Source: an uncultured Clostridia bacterium (lineage in GTDB: Bacteria; Bacillota; Clostridia; Peptostreptococcales; Anaerovoracaceae). From it: 14,165 nt of DNA. The number at the start of each line of letters is the position of its first letter. Within the stretch, counting starts at the first letter, position 1. Both the position numbers and the translations under genes were made by a program. Below are positions 13,253 through 14,165 of this stretch, one piece after another. Location of the stretch: contig CAMIWY010000007.1 in the NCBI GenBank assembly GCA_946402595.1, forward strand, positions 1-14,165, in the 5' to 3' direction. Below the pieces are notes generated by a model that was not told where the DNA came from, did no database searches, and saw nothing but the letters and a program-made list of their open reading frames with translations.

Positions 13253-14165
13253 ATGAGCATTGGCGAAATTATCAGCACCCTAGACGGTTGGGTGTGGGGT
13301 ACCGTCATGATGGTTCTCATCATCGTGGTCGGTGTTCTTCTATCCGTTCGCACAGGCTTCCATCCTCAGAGAAGACTCGGATTATCCCTCAGATACGCTG
13401 TTACCAACGAGGAAGGCGCTGAGGGTGACGTATCCAGCTTCGGTGCTCTTACAACAGCGCTGGCTGCTACAGTAGGTACAGGTAACATCGTAGGTGTATC
13501 TACAGCTATCATGGCAGGCGGTCCTGGAGCTCTCTTCTGGATGGAGTTCGCTGCATTCTTCGGTATCGCTACCAAGTATGCAGAAGGTGTTCTGGCTGTT
13601 AAGTACAGACACGTTAAGCCGGACGGCTCGATCCTTGGCGGACCTTTCTACTACATCGAGAAAGGTATGGGAGCCGGCTGGAAGTGGCTTGCTAAGATGT
13701 TCGCACTGTTTGGAGCTCTTGCCGGAGCCCTCGGTATCGGAACATCCACACAGGTAAACGGTATCGTAAACGCTATCAACAAGGTAGCTACAGAAGTAGG
13801 CGCAACTAAGGTTGCTTTCACAGCATTCGGCGAAGACGCTACTTGGGTTAAGGTCATCGCTACTATCATCATCACAGCCGGCACGATCGCTGTAGTTGTA
13901 GGTGGTATCGAGAGAATCGCTCAGGTTACTGAGAAAATCGTTCCTGCTATGATGGTTCTCTACGTTGTAACCGCTCTGCTGGTATTCTTCTACAACATCG
14001 GACAGCTGCCACATGCTATCGTTGAGGTAGTTGCAGGCGCATTCGGACTCAGAGCTGCTGCAGGCGGTGCACTCGGTGCATTCCTCCTGGCTCTCCAGAA
14101 AGGTGTTGCCAGAGGTATCTTCTCGAACGAGGCTGGTCTTGGTTCCGCACCTATCGCTGCTGCTG
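13253..14165 (+). CDS. AGCS-family sodium:alanine/glycine symporter, N-terminal 304 residues (runs off window end)
   Basis: Partial gene for a sodium-coupled alanine/glycine carrier (AlsT/AgcS/DagA type) that imports small neutral amino acids across the cytoplasmic membrane. Family signatures: ALAATVGTGNIVGV (69-82), GGPGALFWM (89-97), GGPFYYIEKGMG (129-140) and GVARGIFSNEAGLGSAP (284-300), the last being the best-known AGCS motif. Hydrophobic segments recur through the visible part. Family length is about 450-500 residues, so roughly a third is missing. The ATG at 13253 has a perfect AAGGAGG 6 bases upstream. Codon use differs from the neighbours: many T-ending GCT, GTT, GGT and ACT codons, the bias often seen in highly expressed genes. 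E99-side residue after FWM (Glu98) stands where I recall Trp in many relatives; I could not verify this. The gene has its own promoter and structured leader. Confidence 0.95.
   Translation, partial: MSIGEIISTLDGWVWGTVMMVLIIVVGVLLSVRTGFHPQRRLGLSLRYAVTNEEGAEGDVSSFGALTTALAATVGTGNIVGVSTAIMAGGPGALFWMEFAAFFGIATKYAEGVLAVKYRHVKPDGSILGGPFYYIEKGMGAGWKWLAKMFALFGALAGALGIGTSTQVNGIVNAINKVATEVGATKVAFTAFGEDATWVKVIATIIITAGTIAVVVGGIERIAQVTEKIVPAMMVLYVVTALLVFFYNIGQLPHAIVEVVAGAFGLRAAAGGALGAFLLALQKGVARGIFSNEAGLGSAPIAAA

Overview
This window looks like chromosomal DNA of an anaerobic Gram-positive bacterium of the Clostridia type. An Anaerovoracaceae-like or Mogibacterium-like organism is a guess from the style of the proteins and the moderate GC, not something I could test. 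The evidence is strong AGGAGG-type ribosome binding sites, TTGACA/TATAAT-type promoters with AT-rich spacers, compact hairpin terminators, and the gene content: a citrate-forming enzyme of the homocitrate/isopropylmalate synthase family, an Aquifex-type aconitase and an isocitrate dehydrogenase in one operon. I see no phage, transposase, CRISPR, rRNA or tRNA gene.

Layout. 1-1510, minus strand: the N-terminal 153 codons of the manganese exporter MntP (cut by the window edge), preceded by an AEC-family permease with its own extended -10 promoter. 1511-6420, minus strand: a three-gene operon with a clear promoter (6391-6420) and a terminator (1519-1545). It encodes a probable Re-type citrate synthase, aconitase and isocitrate dehydrogenase, the oxidative half-TCA route from oxaloacetate and acetyl-CoA to 2-oxoglutarate, presumably for glutamate synthesis. 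A 122-bp imperfect palindrome sits between the aconitase and dehydrogenase genes. 6476-7334, minus strand: a flavodoxin-fold protein with its own terminator and a probable promoter with a leader hairpin. 7476-8565, plus strand: trpS, ending in a terminator shared with the convergent MATE gene. 8599-12910, minus strand: a SERCA-type calcium P-type ATPase followed after 22 bp by a MATE exporter, with a promoter and a large leader hairpin. 12911-14165, plus strand: a structured AT-rich regulatory region and the first 304 codons of an AGCS-family sodium:alanine/glycine symporter (cut by the window edge).

Most of the window is core metabolism and transport. The less ordinary parts are the Re-citrate synthase operon, the 48-residue N-terminal extension on the isocitrate dehydrogenase, the palindrome inside that operon, paired TGTATACA palindromes near its promoter, and hairpins at or just after three predicted transcription starts (flavodoxin, Ca-ATPase, symporter). 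I found no convincing multi-gene system of a wholly new kind.
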